DNA from: Verrucomicrobiota bacterium
GTDB taxonomy: Bacteria; Verrucomicrobiota; Verrucomicrobiia; Chthoniobacterales; UBA10450
DNA: 42,813 nucleotides
Direction: 5' to 3'
Assembly: GCA_003217965.1 (NCBI GenBank)
Contig: QHNB01000094.1
Coordinates: 1 to 42,813 of the forward strand
The translations under genes were made by a program, and so were the position numbers. Each line of letters starts with the position of its first letter. Within the stretch, counting starts at the first letter, position 1. The notes beneath the pieces were generated by a model. That model made no database searches. It worked only from the letters and a program-made list of their open reading frames with translations, and was not told the origin of the DNA. Positions 14,884-22,661 of this stretch are shown here, piece by piece.

Positions 14884-16317
14884 TCAGTAGCGATAATGCT
14901 CGGACTTGTACGGTCCTTCCACCGGCACGCCGAGGTAATCGGCTTGTGCTTTGGTGAGCCGAGTGAGCTTGACGCCGATCTTGTCCAGGTGAAGGCGAGC
15001 TACTTCTTCATCGAGCTTTTTACTTAGGACATAAACTCCAATTTTGTACTGATCCCTGTTGCGCCATAGATCGAGCTGAGCCAGGACCTGGTTCGAGAAC
15101 GAGTTTGACATAACAAAGCTCGGGTGACCGGTCGCGCATCCGAGATTGACGAGGCGACCTTCAGCCAGAAGGAAGATTTCGTGACCGTCCGGGAAAGTAT
15201 ATTTATCGACCTGCGGTTTGATGTTGGTGCGTTTTACATCCTTCGCGGTATTGAGGGCATCGACCTGAATCTCGTTGTCAAAATGGCCAATGTTAGCCAC
15301 GACAGCCTGATCTTTCATGCGCGCCATATGTGCGAGCGTGATGACATCGATATTGCCCGTGGTGGTCACGTAAATGTCGCCCCAACCTAACGTCTCCTCG
15401 ATGGTTGTGACTTCATAGCCTTCCATGGCCGCCTGCAAAGCGTTAATCGGATCGATCTCCGTGATGACGACGCGGGCTCCCTGGCCGCGCAGTGACTGGG
15501 CACAACCTTTGCCGACGTCACCGTAGCCGCACACAACCGCGACTTTGCCTCCAATCATGACGTCGAGGGCGCGGTTCAATCCATCAATTAAGGAGTGCCG
15601 GCAGCCGTAAAGATTGTCGAACTTCGATTTGGTGACCGAGTCGTTGACGTTGATGGCCGGAACCAGAAGCCGCCCTTCTTGCTGCATTTTGTAAAGGCGA
15701 TGAACTCCAGTCGTTGTTTCTTCGGAGACACCGCGCCATTCCTTAACCAGCTCATGCCAGCGGTAGGGATTCTCCCGATTAATTTCCAGGAGCAGATCTT
15801 TGATAACTTGTTCTTCCTTGTTGCCCGATGGCGACTTCGCCCAATCACGGCCTTCTTCCAGTTCGTAGCCTTTATGAATTAAGAGAGTCGCATCTCCGCC
15901 ATCGTCGACGATGAGTTGCGGACCTTTCCCATCGGCGTGCGAAATTGCGCGATATGTGCACCACCAATATTCTTCCAGGTTTTCGCCTTTCCAGGCGAAG
16001 ACCGACACACCAGCTTTGGCGATGGCGGCAGCGGCGTGATCCTGGGTGGAGAAGATATTGCAGCTGGCCCAGCGCACGGTCGCGCCGAGAGCAACGAGGG
16101 TTTCGATCAGAACCGCGGTTTGAATGGTCATGTGCAGCGATCCGGTCACGCGCACACCCTGGAGCGGCTTCTCCGGCGCATATTTCTCGCGGATGGCCAT
16201 GAGTCCCGGCATTTCCTTTTCCGCAATGGAAATCTCTTTGCGTCCCCAGTTCGCCAGAGAAATGTCGGCGACTTTGTAGTCCTGTTTCGTGTTCGTTTTT
16301 GCAGTTGTTGTACTCAT
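14884..16317 (-). CDS. ahcY: Adenosylhomocysteinase
   Basis: Hydrolyses S-adenosylhomocysteine to adenosine and homocysteine, removing the inhibitor left by methyltransferases. 477 residues, full length. Seen in order: TGSLHMTIQTAVLIETL, VDDGGDATLL, the NVNDSVTKSKFDN substrate segment, the NAD-binding VVCGYGDVGKG, and the GHPSFVMSNSFSNQV plus KSEHYRY C-terminus that closes over NAD in the partner subunit. It lies 7 bp behind the GxxExxY gene and downstream of metK on the same strand, so the three are probably one transcript for the SAM cycle. Confidence 0.97.
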   Translation of the reverse strand: MSTTTAKTNTKQDYKVADISLANWGRKEISIAEKEMPGLMAIREKYAPEKPLQGVRVTGSLHMTIQTAVLIETLVALGATVRWASCNIFSTQDHAAAAIAKAGVSVFAWKGENLEEYWWCTYRAISHADGKGPQLIVDDGGDATLLIHKGYELEEGRDWAKSPSGNKEEQVIKDLLLEINRENPYRWHELVKEWRGVSEETTTGVHRLYKMQQEGRLLVPAINVNDSVTKSKFDNLYGCRHSLIDGLNRALDVMIGGKVAVVCGYGDVGKGCAQSLRGQGARVVITEIDPINALQAAMEGYEVTTIEETLGWGDIYVTTTGNIDVITLAHMARMKDQAVVANIGHFDNEIQVDALNTAKDVKRTNIKPQVDKYTFPDGHEIFLLAEGRLVNLGCATGHPSFVMSNSFSNQVLAQLDLWRNRDQYKIGVYVLSKKLDEEVARLHLDKIGVKLTRLTKAQADYLGVPVEGPYKSEHYRY

Positions 16318-16324
16318 TGGGTTC

Positions 16325-16744
16325 TCACAAGTAGGCTTCTTCCGCAGATTTCGCAGATTGGCGCAGATTCTCAGAAAAATTTAAGACGGGCCGTTTATAT
16401 TCGAGGCTCTCCGCTCCAAAATTCAGTAGGAGTCCGCGCTGCAAGCCGGTTGCCTTTAATTCGTTGATCAATTGCGCCTCATCCGCGCTCGTCAGCATCG
16501 CGATTGCTTTCGTTTCGACGATTACAGATTCAAAACAGACAAAATCCGCACGATAAGCGTAGGTAAGAAGCTTGCCCTTATAGCGAATCGGCAGCGCAAC
16601 TTCAGTGCTGAAGGGAATTTCTCGGTCCTGAAATTCTAACGCCAGCGCAGTCCGGTAGACGAGCTCGAGAAATCCGCGGCCAAGTTCGCTGTGGACCTCC
16701 ATCGCCGCTCCAATAATGGCGAACGTTTCGGGGTCTTTCTGCAT
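16325..16744 (-). CDS. GxxExxY protein (PD-(D/E)XK-like)
   Basis: 139 residues. The name motif is seen in GRGFLELVY, and a nuclease-like core in YRADFVCFES followed by VETKA (D...ExK). The family is common in environmental bacteria and has no proven role. The protein's tail, NLRQSAKSAEE, is encoded by the left terminal repeat (16342-16359), and the same 18 bp in inverted orientation stand directly before its ATG (16749-16766). It sits between metK and ahcY, which otherwise would form a two-gene SAM-cycle operon, and thus looks inserted. The start at 16744 leaves a 26-bp gap to metK. Confidence 0.9.
   Translation of the reverse strand: MQKDPETFAIIGAAMEVHSELGRGFLELVYRTALALEFQDREIPFSTEVALPIRYKGKLLTYAYRADFVCFESVIVETKAIAMLTSADEAQLINELKATGLQRGLLLNFGAESLEYKRPVLNFSENLRQSAKSAEEAYL
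16342..16359 (+). repeat. Terminal inverted repeat, GxxExxY unit (left)
   Basis: CCGCAGATTTCGCAGATT, the exact reverse complement of 16749-16766. It is translated as part of the GxxExxY C-terminal tail. A further GCGCAGATT follows at 16361-16369, so the end has three GCAGATT steps. Confidence 0.93.
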
Positions 16745-16748
16745 TTTA

Positions 16749-16766
16749 AATCTGCGAAATCTGCGG
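16749..16766 (-). repeat. Terminal inverted repeat, GxxExxY unit (right)
   Basis: AATCTGCGAAATCTGCGG, perfect 18-bp inverse of 16342-16359, placed 4 bp upstream of the GxxExxY start codon. The two ends bound a 425-bp unit containing nearly the whole gene. Confidence 0.93.
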
Positions 16767-16770
16767 ACTA

Positions 16771-17973
16771 TTACCGCACTGCTTTCTTTAACGCGGCTGC
16801 TTTGTCGGTTTGTTCCCAGGTGATATCGGGATCACCAATCTTGCCGAAGTGACCGTAGTTGGTCGTTTTCGAATAGATGGGGCGAAGGAGATCGAGCTGC
16901 TCGATGATGTCCGCCGGTTTGAAGCTGAAGATTCGCATAATGGCGCGCTGAATCGCTTCTTCTGGGACGCTGCTGGTACAAAAGGTATCAATGTTGACGC
17001 TGACCGGCTCCGGATGCCCAATGGCGTAGGCGAATTGGACCTCGCATTTCCGGGCGAGACCGGAGGCGACGACGTTCTTCGCCACCCAACGGCCCATGTA
17101 GGCTGCGCTCCGGTCGACTTTGCTTGGATCTTTCCCGGAAAATGCGCCGCCGCCATGGCGTCCCATTCCCCCGTAACTATCAACAATGATCTTGCGACCG
17201 GTTAAGCCGGTATCGCCCGAAGGACCACCGATGACGAAACGGCCGGTCGGGTTAATCAGATATTTGGTTGTGCCATTCATCATCGATTTTGGCAGAACCT
17301 TCCGAATCACTTTTTCGACGCAGAACTTTTCGATCTCGGAGTGTTTCACGTCGCCAGTATGCTGGGTCGAGATGACGACGTTCGAAATCCCGATGGGGCG
17401 GCCGTCGTCGTAAATGACGGAAACCTGCGATTTGGCGTCCGGCCGCAACCAGGCAACCTTGCCGCTCTTGCGAATGCGCGTCAGTTCGCGACCAAGGCGA
17501 TGGGCGAACATGATCGGCGCCGGCATCAGCTCGGGCGTCTCATCGCAGGCGTAACCGAACATCAAACCCTGGTCCCCAGCACCCTGCTCGGCCGTTTTTT
17601 TGCCGCGCGCTTTGCGCGCGTCGACGCCTTGGGCGATGTCGTGGGATTGATCAGTGATGACGGTGCTAACAAAAATTTTCTCGGCATGAAAAACATCATC
17701 GTCATGGATGTAACCGATTCCGCGCACGGTATCGCGGACAATCCGATTGATCGGAATGACCGATTCCAGGTGTGTGCCTCTGGGCAAATTGGGAATGGTA
17801 ATCTCGCCGCCGACAATGACGACATTGCTTTTGGCGTAAGTTTCGCAAGCGACCCGGCTGTGTTTATCGCGGGCGAGACAAGCATCGAGAACGGCATCGG
17901 AAATGGTGTCGCAAACCTTATCGGGATGACCTTCGCCGACGGATTCGGAGGAAAAAATGAAGCGACGTGCCAT
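16771..17973 (-). CDS. metK: S-adenosylmethionine synthetase
   Basis: Makes SAM from methionine and ATP. 400 residues with SSESVGEGHPDKVCD at the N-terminus, GAGDQGLMFGYA, NPTGRFVIGGPSGDTGLTGRKII and GGGAFSGKDPSKVDRSAAY. The frame runs 26 codons further upstream, but MARRFIFSSESV matches the usual N-terminus, so 17973 is chosen. It is the first gene of a likely metK-GxxExxY-ahcY operon, divergent from the SahR-like regulator with a 161-bp control region between them. Confidence 0.97.
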   Translation of the reverse strand: MARRFIFSSESVGEGHPDKVCDTISDAVLDACLARDKHSRVACETYAKSNVVIVGGEITIPNLPRGTHLESVIPINRIVRDTVRGIGYIHDDDVFHAEKIFVSTVITDQSHDIAQGVDARKARGKKTAEQGAGDQGLMFGYACDETPELMPAPIMFAHRLGRELTRIRKSGKVAWLRPDAKSQVSVIYDDGRPIGISNVVISTQHTGDVKHSEIEKFCVEKVIRKVLPKSMMNGTTKYLINPTGRFVIGGPSGDTGLTGRKIIVDSYGGMGRHGGGAFSGKDPSKVDRSAAYMGRWVAKNVVASGLARKCEVQFAYAIGHPEPVSVNIDTFCTSSVPEEAIQRAIMRIFSFKPADIIEQLDLLRPIYSKTTNYGHFGKIGDPDITWEQTDKAAALKKAVR

Positions 17974-18052
17974 GGCTTGAAGAACTTGATTCGTTAAAAG
18001 AGTTACAAGGTTAAATTGGATTAGCCGAGGGAACCATCCGGCCGTTGTCACG

Positions 18053-18077
18053 ATGTAACATTTTTAACAATGTAACA
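18053..18077. promoter_or_regulatory. Tandem ATGTAACA repeats in the metK/regulator intergenic region
   Basis: ATGTAACA occurs at 18053-18060 and again at 18070-18077, a 17-bp step, in the leader side of metK. Such phased direct repeats may be a second protein site or part of the metK promoter region. No known SAM or SAH riboswitch consensus was recognised here by eye. Confidence 0.3.
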
Positions 18078-18093
18078 GCGCCCCCGAGACATA

Positions 18094-18123
18094 TTGACCG
18101 ATCATGATATGTAGATATATCAT
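18094..18123 (+). promoter_or_regulatory. Candidate promoter of the SahR-like regulator
   Basis: TTGACC (18094-18099) and TATCAT (18118-18123) are 18 bp apart, pointing toward the regulator gene. The predicted start leaves only about 5 nt before the ATG at 18135. The operator candidate 18104-18123 covers the spacer and -10, so bound regulator would block its own transcription. Confidence 0.45.
18104..18123. promoter_or_regulatory. Palindromic operator candidate for the SahR-like regulator
   Basis: ATGATATGTA-GATATATCAT: an imperfect 20-bp palindrome with 8 of 10 half-site positions symmetric. AT-rich dyads of this length, with ATC/GAT arms, are typical ArsR-family sites. Placement between the divergent regulator and metK supports the role; binding is inferred. 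Confidence 0.5.
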
Positions 18124-18134
18124 TTTGGTAGCGG

Positions 18135-19067
18135 ATGCCGTCAACCATTAATTTCCTGCGCACCGTGGCCGATCCGACCCGGCTGCGCCTCATGCTCCTG
18201 CTCGAGCACGATGAACTCTCCGTCGCCGAGCTTCAGGAGATCCTTGGCATGGGACAATCGCGTATTTCCAGTCACCTGGCTCAACTCAAACGGGCCGGCG
18301 CCGTGACCGATCGGCGGGCGGGCAAGAAAGTTTATTACGCCTTGAACAATTCGCAGGGCAACGGCACTCGCGCCCGGGCCCAGGAACTGGTTCACGCCAT
18401 GGCCCGTGAAATTCCGGAGACCAAGCGTGATCGGACAGGGTTGAAGCTGGCATTGCGTAAGCGCCAGGACAAAGCGCGCGAATATTTCGACGAGCTGGCC
18501 GGCAAATTTGGCCGCAGCTATGTCCCCGGTCGGTCTTGGGAGGCCCTCGCCCACACCCTCATTACGTTGTTGCCGGCGATGACCGTGGCCGATCTGGGCG
18601 CGGGCGAAGGCACGCTCTCGCAATTGCTGGCCAAAACCGCGCGCAAAGTGATCGCGGTCGATAATTCGCCAAAGATGGTAGCGTTCGCGTCGCAGCTCGC
18701 GAAAAAGCACGGTCTAAAGAATCTCGAATACCGGCTGGGAGACATGCAGGACCCGCCGATCGCGAAGAATAGCGTCGATCTGGTTATTTTCAGTCAAGCG
18801 CTGCATCATGCCACTCGTCCGGAACGCGCCATTGGTCACGCCCATTCGATTTTAAGGAAGAACGGTCGAATCGTGATTCTCGATCTGCTCAGTCACCGAT
18901 TCGAACGGGCGCGGGAGCTTTACGCCGATCATTGGCTTGGTTTCAGTGAAGTGCAACTGCACGAGTTTCTGGAAAACACGGGATTTAAGAATATCGATGT
19001 CCGCGTGGTGGCGCGGGAAAAGCAAAGCCCAAATTTTCAGACGATTTTTGCTACCGGCGTGAAATAG
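18135..19067 (+). CDS. ArsR-family HTH fused to SAM-methyltransferase-like domain (SahR-like regulator)
   Basis: 310 residues. Residues 1-90 form a winged helix of ArsR type (TVADPTRLRLMLLLEHDELS, then AELQEILGMGQSRISSHLAQ and KKVYYAL). There is no metal-binding Cys motif. Residues about 130-310 form a class I methyltransferase-like domain with VADLGAGEGTLSQLL (motif I) and VIAVDNSPKM. This architecture is that of SahR, an S-adenosylhomocysteine-sensing repressor of methionine and SAM-cycle genes described in Proteobacteria. Divergence from metK, with ahcY downstream of it, strongly supports the same role here. Whether the domain retains methyl transfer or only binds ligand cannot be read from sequence. 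Confidence 0.87.
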   Translation: MPSTINFLRTVADPTRLRLMLLLEHDELSVAELQEILGMGQSRISSHLAQLKRAGAVTDRRAGKKVYYALNNSQGNGTRARAQELVHAMAREIPETKRDRTGLKLALRKRQDKAREYFDELAGKFGRSYVPGRSWEALAHTLITLLPAMTVADLGAGEGTLSQLLAKTARKVIAVDNSPKMVAFASQLAKKHGLKNLEYRLGDMQDPPIAKNSVDLVIFSQALHHATRPERAIGHAHSILRKNGRIVILDLLSHRFERARELYADHWLGFSEVQLHEFLENTGFKNIDVRVVAREKQSPNFQTIFATGVK

Positions 19068-19119
19068 TTGCTGAACTTTAGACGAGCGTATCTTGTCTGA
19101 TGTGGTGGAGAGGTTTGTA

Positions 19120-21789
19120 ATGGCGTCACCCGCCCCAATGCCCTCGGAGACAACCGCGCGTCCTCACGTCGAAATCGCGCATGTCCTGTTCATAGATGTC
19201 GTTGGCTACTCGGCCTTGCTCATCAATGAGCAGCAACAGATTCAGCAGGAACTCAATCAGGTCGTGCGCGGCACAGAACAATTTCGGATTGCAGAAGCGG
19301 AAGGTAAATTGACTCGGCTGCCGACCGGGGACGGCATGGCCCTAGTTTTCTTCACTACGCCAGAGGCGCCTGTGCAATGCGCCCTCGAAATCAGCGAAGC
19401 GTTAGCCAGCTACCCGCGGCTGAAATTGCGGATGGGGGTGCACAGCGGGCCCATTAGCAGTACTACGGACGTGAACGACCGGTCCAACATTGCCGGCGCT
19501 GCCATCAACATCGCGGAGCGGATCATGTCTTGCGGGGATGCGGGGCACATCTTGCTCTCGAGGCGGGTTGCGGAAGATCTCGGCCAATACGCGGAATGGC
19601 AGCCATATTTGCACGACCTTGGTGAGGTCCAGGTCAAGCATGGCGTAACGCTTGCGGTCGTTAATCTCTATACAGAGAAGCTGGGCAACCCGGAATTGCC
19701 ACAGAGAATCAAGGAGGCCAGAGAGGCCAAGAGCTCGAGGTCTGGGGCGTCGGCGACGAAAGATTCCGCGTCTTCCGAAGCCCGCGGCTTCTTCGAGGAA
19801 GTGCAACGACGCAAGGTTTATCGCGTCGCCGTCGCCTACATCGTGGTGGCGGGCGGCCTGATTCAGCTTGCTTCCGCCGTCTTTCCGGCGTGGGAGTTGC
19901 CAAATTGGGCGCTGCGCCTCGTGGTCGTGCTGTTGCTCACTGGTTTTCCCATCGGGCTGATACTGGCATGGGCTTTCGACGTTACGCCACAGGGCATCCG
20001 CGCAACTCCACCGCCCAGTCTCGCCTCGCCGCGCCGGCGTGGCCGGCGCAATCTTCTTATTTTACTCGGCGCGGGCGTGGTTATTTCAGCGCTGGCAGGG
20101 TTGTTTATTTTGCCGCGCGCCTCCGCCCGCAAACTAGATAAGTCAATCGCAGTCCTGCCGTTTGAAAATTTTAGCGACAGCAAAGAGAACGCATTTTTCG
20201 CCGACGGCATTCAGGATGATATCCTAACTAACCTGGCCAAGATCGGTGACTTAAAAGTAATTTCGCGCACTTCGGTCATGCCTTATCGCGGCAAAAGCGC
20301 GAGCGCGCGCGAGATCGGTAAGGCGCTTGGTGTTTCCGCCATTCTCGAAGGCAGCGTGCGCAAAGATCGCAATCGTGTTCGTGTCAACGTGCAGTTAATC
20401 AACGCGGCGAACGACGAGCATATCTGGGCGGAAGACTATGATCGCGATCTGACGGACATGTTCGCCATTCAAACCGATCTGGCCCAGAAGATTGCCAAGG
20501 AGCTGCAAGCAAAGCTTTCACCAACCGAGAAGGAACAACTCACACGCAAACCGACCGAAAACGGGGAGGCTTATCTCGCGTTTGTCGAGGGGCACAATCT
20601 GTTTGTCAGCGGGATCGAAGACATTGAGAAGCTAAAAAAAGCCGAGCAACTCTACCAACGCGCCATTCAGCTCGACCCGAATTTCGCTTTGGCTTACGCC
20701 AGCTATTCACAGCTGGAGAGTTGGCTCTTCCACACCTGGTCGAACCCTGACGCGCGCGAGAAAGCGCGCTCGCTGGCGAAACGTGCTTTGGAGTTGCAGC
20801 CCGACCTGCCCGAAGCTCATCTCGCGCTCGGCTTTTCCTATTACTATGGTGATTTGAACTTCGACGCTGCCTTGAGCGAATTCGAAAGTGCGCGGCGCGG
20901 CTTGCCCAATGGGATGGACACCTACCTCGCTCTCGGTGCGATTAAGCGACGTCAAGGGCGGTGGGCCGAATCTACCGCTGATCTCGAAAAGGCCGCAAAT
21001 CTCAGCCCAAAGGACAGCTGGCCGCTGCAAAATCTGGCGTTCAACTACCAAATGCTGCGCGATTTCAAGAAGGCCAACGAAACAGTGGACCGCGGCCTCG
21101 CCATTTCGCCAGGTTCGTTCGGACTGTGGGAAATCAAATCGAAGCTCGCCTGGTTGGAGTCGGGCGACACCAGCGTCGGCGAAAAAGGTCTGCAGCAATT
21201 GGAAAAAATATCTGACTCAAGCGAGAAGCAGCATTACCTCTGGCCCGCCCGATGTCAGATATTTCTCTGGCAACGCCGTTACGCCGAGGCATTGCAGGCC
21301 GCGGAAAATTGGCCGGACGATCTGGCTGAAGCCAAACCGGAAATGATAATCAGCAAGCAGATGCTTGTCGGATGGGCTCGCAAAAGTTTGGGTGATGAAA
21401 GCGGCGCACGCACGGCCTTTACCAAATCAAAAGAGGTTGCGCAGTCAAAGCTGGCTTCGCTGCCCAATGATGCCGGCATGCACGCTCAGCTGGGACTCGC
21501 CCTCGCTCTTCTGGGCGATAAAGAAGGTGCCGTAGCCGAATCAAAACGAGCAATGGAACTACTTCCGGAAAGTAAAGATGCATTTGAGGGGCCGTCTATC
21601 ACAGAGGCGGCTGCCCAGGTAAGCTGCATCGTTGGCGACCACGCCCGCGCTATTGAGCTGCTCGATCACCTTCTGACACGGCCGGCTGCTCTAACCGTCG
21701 CAGCGCTCAAGGTCGATCCCATCTGGGATCCGCTGCGAAATGAACCGGCCTTTCAGCAGCTGCTGTCAAAGCACGGTGCGAAAGCTTAG
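19120..21789 (+). CDS. Membrane class III adenylate/guanylate cyclase with TolB-like and TPR regions
   Basis: 889 residues. The cyclase domain (about 18-190) has both metal Asp residues (FIDVVGYS and PTGDG, Asp27 and Asp71) and the catalytic Asn/Arg pair in INIAERI (N130, R134), so it looks active. Three membrane helices (about 235-255, 265-290, 310-330) follow. Next comes a TolB/FlgO-like domain (KSIAVLPFENFSDSKENAFF, GKALGVSAILEGSVRK) and then TPR repeats to the end. With three helices and a cytosolic cyclase, the TolB-TPR part would be outside, so the protein may sense the periplasm and signal through a cyclic nucleotide. Start 19120 has GGAGAGG 6 nt upstream; a TTG at 19093 is less likely. 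Confidence 0.9.
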   Translation: MASPAPMPSETTARPHVEIAHVLFIDVVGYSALLINEQQQIQQELNQVVRGTEQFRIAEAEGKLTRLPTGDGMALVFFTTPEAPVQCALEISEALASYPRLKLRMGVHSGPISSTTDVNDRSNIAGAAINIAERIMSCGDAGHILLSRRVAEDLGQYAEWQPYLHDLGEVQVKHGVTLAVVNLYTEKLGNPELPQRIKEAREAKSSRSGASATKDSASSEARGFFEEVQRRKVYRVAVAYIVVAGGLIQLASAVFPAWELPNWALRLVVVLLLTGFPIGLILAWAFDVTPQGIRATPPPSLASPRRRGRRNLLILLGAGVVISALAGLFILPRASARKLDKSIAVLPFENFSDSKENAFFADGIQDDILTNLAKIGDLKVISRTSVMPYRGKSASAREIGKALGVSAILEGSVRKDRNRVRVNVQLINAANDEHIWAEDYDRDLTDMFAIQTDLAQKIAKELQAKLSPTEKEQLTRKPTENGEAYLAFVEGHNLFVSGIEDIEKLKKAEQLYQRAIQLDPNFALAYASYSQLESWLFHTWSNPDAREKARSLAKRALELQPDLPEAHLALGFSYYYGDLNFDAALSEFESARRGLPNGMDTYLALGAIKRRQGRWAESTADLEKAANLSPKDSWPLQNLAFNYQMLRDFKKANETVDRGLAISPGSFGLWEIKSKLAWLESGDTSVGEKGLQQLEKISDSSEKQHYLWPARCQIFLWQRRYAEALQAAENWPDDLAEAKPEMIISKQMLVGWARKSLGDESGARTAFTKSKEVAQSKLASLPNDAGMHAQLGLALALLGDKEGAVAESKRAMELLPESKDAFEGPSITEAAAQVSCIVGDHARAIELLDHLLTRPAALTVAALKVDPIWDPLRNEPAFQQLLSKHGAKA

Positions 21790-22543
21790 CGCGGTTTTCA
21801 TCGCGCTCGTTGTCAGTGGAGGGGCGCGCGGTGAGTGGCAAATCGTCGCTGGCGCCAAGGAGGCCTCTGCGATCGCCGGCATCGAACATCGGCACGTTGT
21901 GATTCAAGATTCAGGGAACAGTGCTCGCGCGACGATTGATATTGCGCTTATTGCAGCAAAATCGGGGACGTTGCGAGTGATCGATAATCCGACCGGCAGC
22001 GAGCCTCTCGCCGATGCGATGCGGCGCGGGAATTGCGTCGCCGGTATCAACGGAGGCTATTTTGATCCCAATTTTAAGCCGATCGGGCTGACCATTTCAG
22101 ATGGTATGATTATTTCGCCGCTGATCCGCGGCCGATTGCTCACTGGTGTGCTTTGCTCATCAGATCACGGAATCGAAATCGTGCGGCTGGGCGAATTTTC
22201 CAGAAGACAGAAATTAAATGCTGCGGTCGAGTGCGGCCCATTTTTGATTGACCTCGGAAATCGGATTCGCGGTTTGGATGTAACACGATCAGCGCGGCGA
22301 ACATTTGCCGCAGTCGCGCGCGGAGGAAATGCAGCGTTGGGAGTTTCCAGCGATCTAAGCCTGGCGCAGTTAAGCGAGGCGCTGTCGAGTATTTCTCTCC
22401 GAGATGATTTCAAAATCTGGCGTGCACTGAACCTCGATGGCGGATCGTCGAGCGCGTTTTGGTTTGCTCGGGGAGAAGGCGACGCGTTTTCAATTCCGGA
22501 AGAGAAGACGGTGCGCGATTTTGTGGCGATTGTGCCAAAATAA
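21776..22543 (+). CDS. Secreted phosphodiester glycosidase (NAGPA-type) domain protein
   Basis: 255 residues from the GTG at 21776, which gives a classic signal peptide (RKLSAVFIALVVSGGARG). An ATG at 21740 would add 12 residues and a larger overlap with the cyclase gene. The domain shows GINGGYFDPNFKPIGLTISDG and RALNLDGGSSSAFWF, hallmarks of the NAGPA/phosphodiester glycosidase family that cleaves sugar-phosphodiester bonds. The overlap with the cyclase gene suggests translational coupling. The natural substrate is unknown; exopolysaccharide or wall polymers are plausible for a secreted enzyme. Confidence 0.85.
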   Translation: MRKLSAVFIALVVSGGARGEWQIVAGAKEASAIAGIEHRHVVIQDSGNSARATIDIALIAAKSGTLRVIDNPTGSEPLADAMRRGNCVAGINGGYFDPNFKPIGLTISDGMIISPLIRGRLLTGVLCSSDHGIEIVRLGEFSRRQKLNAAVECGPFLIDLGNRIRGLDVTRSARRTFAAVARGGNAALGVSSDLSLAQLSEALSSISLRDDFKIWRALNLDGGSSSAFWFARGEGDAFSIPEEKTVRDFVAIVPK

Positions 22544-22627
22544 AACTCAGGAATTTCCGAACAGAGAAAGGGGACTCGTTCGCGCTGATGGATCACACGG
22601 GGTGCCTTGTGTATTCTAACCTCAATA

Positions 22628-22657
22628 GCGAGATCCTTCACTTTGTTCGGAATGACA
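22628..22657. repeat. Dispersed repeat D, short end fragment
   Basis: Contains GAGATCCTTCACTTTG then TTCGGAATGACA, matching the right end of the repeat at 6615-6711. It lies within the 118-bp gap before the FAH-family gene and ends 4 bp before its ATG. Confidence 0.6.
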
Positions 22658-22661
22658 AGTC

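Noticed and set aside
15916..16467. 183-residue plus-strand frame across ahcY and GxxExxY
   Set aside because: Crosses two real minus-strand genes; no motif.
17974..18134. SAM or SAH riboswitch upstream of metK
   Set aside because: No known consensus core could be recognised by eye; the region is better explained by protein operator-like repeats. A covariance search would decide.
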